From the NCBI RefSeq assembly GCF_016107395.1, contig NZ_JAAIKO010000004.1, positions 248,001 to 312,000 on the forward strand: DNA of 64,000 nucleotides. The letters are read 5' to 3'. Position numbers and translations under genes: made by a program. Source of the DNA: Streptomyces fildesensis (GTDB lineage: Bacteria > Actinomycetota > Actinomycetes > Streptomycetales > Streptomycetaceae). Below, piece by piece: positions 62,667 through 64,000 of this stretch; position 1 is the first letter of the stretch, and each line of letters opens with the position of its first letter. The notes beneath the pieces were generated by a model. That model was not told where the DNA came from. It was given only the letters and a program-made list of their open reading frames with translations, and ran no database searches.

Positions 62667-63632
62667 ATGGGAACCACAGCGCTCACCACGATCAGCCGCC
62701 GCCGCAGTCACCTCCAGGGCAATCGGGGCGTTCAGCACCTCCAGGGGACGGTGGGGGAGCGCGCCGCCGCGCTCTTCGACCCACCGGACCCGCGCCCGGA
62801 CCCTCGCCCGGATCCGCCACCGTCACCGCCCGCTGGCTCCAGTCCTTCTACTGCTCCTTCTGCGGCTTCTTCGGCCGCGCCGTCGACCTTGGCGTCGGGG
62901 TCGGTGCCTGAGGGCATGGCGCGGTTCCGGGCGACTCCTGCCGAGCGGTTACGAGCCTTCCGCGGCTGGCTGTATGTGCGCTGCGGCCTGGAGTTCAGGA
63001 CCGCCGCTGCCCTGCTGGTCGTCCTGGCCGTCGCCGTCGGCTTCGCTGTGCAGCACTTCTGGACCGGGCGCCCGCGGACGGTCTCCGCTCCGGCGCGCGT
63101 CGACGGACCGTCGCCCGGAGCGTCCCTGTTCCCGATGCGGGGGCCGAGCGCCGCGCCCGGCTCCGGGCCGGCCGGGTCCGTGCCGAACGTGCCGGCCGCC
63201 GTGGGGGCGGCGAAGACGGTCCTGACGGTGGACGTCGCGGGCAAGGCCCGCCGTCCCGGGCTGCTCAGGCTGCCCGCCGGGTCGCGGGTGGCCGATGCTC
63301 TCGCGGCGGCCGGCGGGGCGCTCCCGGGGACGGACACCAGCGCGCTGAACCTCGCCCGGGTGCTCGCCGACGGTGAGCAGGTCGTCGTCGGCGGGCCGCC
63401 CGCACCCGCCGCCCCCGGACCGGGAGGCGGTGCGCCGGCCGGTCCTGTGAGCCTCAACTCCGCGACCAGCGCCCAGTTGGAGACCCTGCCGGGCGTCGGA
63501 CCGGTCCTGGCACGGCACATCCTCGACTACCGAGCCCAGCACGGCGGCTTCGCCTCCGTCGACCAGCTGCGCAATGTGACCGGCATCGGTGACCGGCGCT
63601 TCTCCGACCTCAAGCCCCTGGTCCAGCCGTGA
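62667..63632 (+). CDS. comEA: ComEA-like DNA-binding membrane protein
   Basis: 321 residues. Long cytosolic Pro/Ser-rich N terminus (~1-105), one membrane helix (AAALLVVLAVAVGFAVQHF), an SLBB domain (KTVLTVDVAGKARRPGLLRLPAGSRVADALAAAGG) and a C-terminal double helix-hairpin-helix DNA-binding domain (VSLNSATSAQLETLPGVGPVLARHILDYRAQHGGFASVDQLRNVTGIGDRRF). ComEA binds incoming DNA outside the membrane. The stop overlaps the comEC GTG (GTGA), so they are coupled. Confidence 0.93.
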   Translation: MGTTALTTISRRRSHLQGNRGVQHLQGTVGERAAALFDPPDPRPDPRPDPPPSPPAGSSPSTAPSAASSAAPSTLASGSVPEGMARFRATPAERLRAFRGWLYVRCGLEFRTAAALLVVLAVAVGFAVQHFWTGRPRTVSAPARVDGPSPGASLFPMRGPSAAPGSGPAGSVPNVPAAVGAAKTVLTVDVAGKARRPGLLRLPAGSRVADALAAAGGALPGTDTSALNLARVLADGEQVVVGGPPAPAAPGPGGGAPAGPVSLNSATSAQLETLPGVGPVLARHILDYRAQHGGFASVDQLRNVTGIGDRRFSDLKPLVQP

Positions 63633-64000
63633 CCCGTCCCAGGGCGGGCCCCGACGCGGCGGCGGGGCGCCGGGCGGATACGGGCGCCGTGGCGCGCTCG
63701 GCCGTGCACGCGTCGGCGGTATCACCGCTCGGCGCGTCCAACCCGCACCAGGAGGGCCCTGCGGACCTGCGGCTCGTGCCGCCGGCCCTCGCCGCCTGGC
63801 TCGCGTCGGCGCTCGCGCTGGGGATGCCGGGAGAGATGGCGGCCTGGTGTGCGGTGGTCACCGCCGTACTGGGGGTGGCGCTGCTGGTGGCCCGGTGGGG
63901 GCGGCCCGCCGGGCTGGCGGTGGCCACCGCCACCGCGCTGCTGTGCGCTTCCGCGGCGACGGCCGTCGCCGCGCTGCATGCGGCGGACGGTCATCGCGGG
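63629..64000 (+). CDS. comEC: ComEC-like DNA channel (5' part)
   Basis: 124 codons, cut by the window end. GTG 63629 overlaps the comEA stop. After a ~45-residue hydrophilic stretch comes DLRLVPPALAAWLASALALGMPGEMAAWCAVVTAVLGVALLVARW and further hydrophobic helices, as in Streptomyces ComEC N termini. It would be the membrane channel of DNA uptake. Identification rests on context plus the membrane pattern. Confidence 0.85.
   Translation, partial: MTRPRAGPDAAAGRRADTGAVARSAVHASAVSPLGASNPHQEGPADLRLVPPALAAWLASALALGMPGEMAAWCAVVTAVLGVALLVARWGRPAGLAVATATALLCASAATAVAALHAADGHRG

Overview
The window is chromosomal DNA from a high-GC actinobacterium, almost certainly Streptomyces or a close relative. 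Codon third positions are almost all G or C. The gene order clpX-valS-folC-ndk-mreBCD-PBP2-rodA ... RNase E/G-rplU-rpmA-obgE ... proB-proA-nadD-LCP protein-rsfS ... leuS ... comEA-comEC is the conserved Streptomyces core order. I see no prophage, transposase, CRISPR array or antibiotic cluster.

Layout. 1-7.7 kb: end of clpX, two paralogous proline/glutamine-rich membrane proteins, valS, folC, a DUF4233 gene and ndk. 8-14.3 kb: the mre cell-shape/spore-wall operon (mreB, mreC, mreD, PBP2, rodA/sfr). 14.3-23.4 kb: a CYTH-CHAD polyphosphate-type protein and a radical SAM protein separated from its usual partner (DUF2344) by a ROK regulator, an APC permease and an unrecognised hydrophobic protein with eight copies of a 14-residue motif. 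23.6-30.1 kb: RNase E/G, ribosomal L21 and L27, and Obg GTPase. 30.2-35.4 kb: a GT2 enzyme and a large GT2/TagF-like fusion, probably making a phosphodiester wall glycopolymer. 35.5-46.7 kb: galE, proB, proA, two related membrane proteins, an M48 protease, nadD, an LCP protein in the pdtA position, rsfS and a histidine phosphatase.

46.8-55.2 kb is an accessory block bracketed by two identical tRNA-Ala(GGC) genes. It holds MarR/EamA/NAD(P)-binding, MmyB-type regulator/MFS, and frameshifted Old Yellow Enzyme/MarR modules plus a GT87 membrane glycosyltransferase. 55.7-64 kb: a secreted S53 peptidase, leuS behind a leucine attenuator, a small coiled-coil membrane protein with a 33-bp tandem repeat across its stop codon, degV, and comEA-comEC (cut by the window end) behind two DnaA boxes.

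Two themes link the genes. First, the mre operon, the TagF-like polymerase, the paired membrane proteins and the LCP transferase would together build and decorate the (spore) wall. Second, about sixteen genes have a TANNNT -10 hexamer only 5-7 nt before the start codon, which predicts leaderless mRNAs. Many genes are closed by 9-18 bp GC-rich hairpins. All assignments come from reading the sequence; no database search was run.
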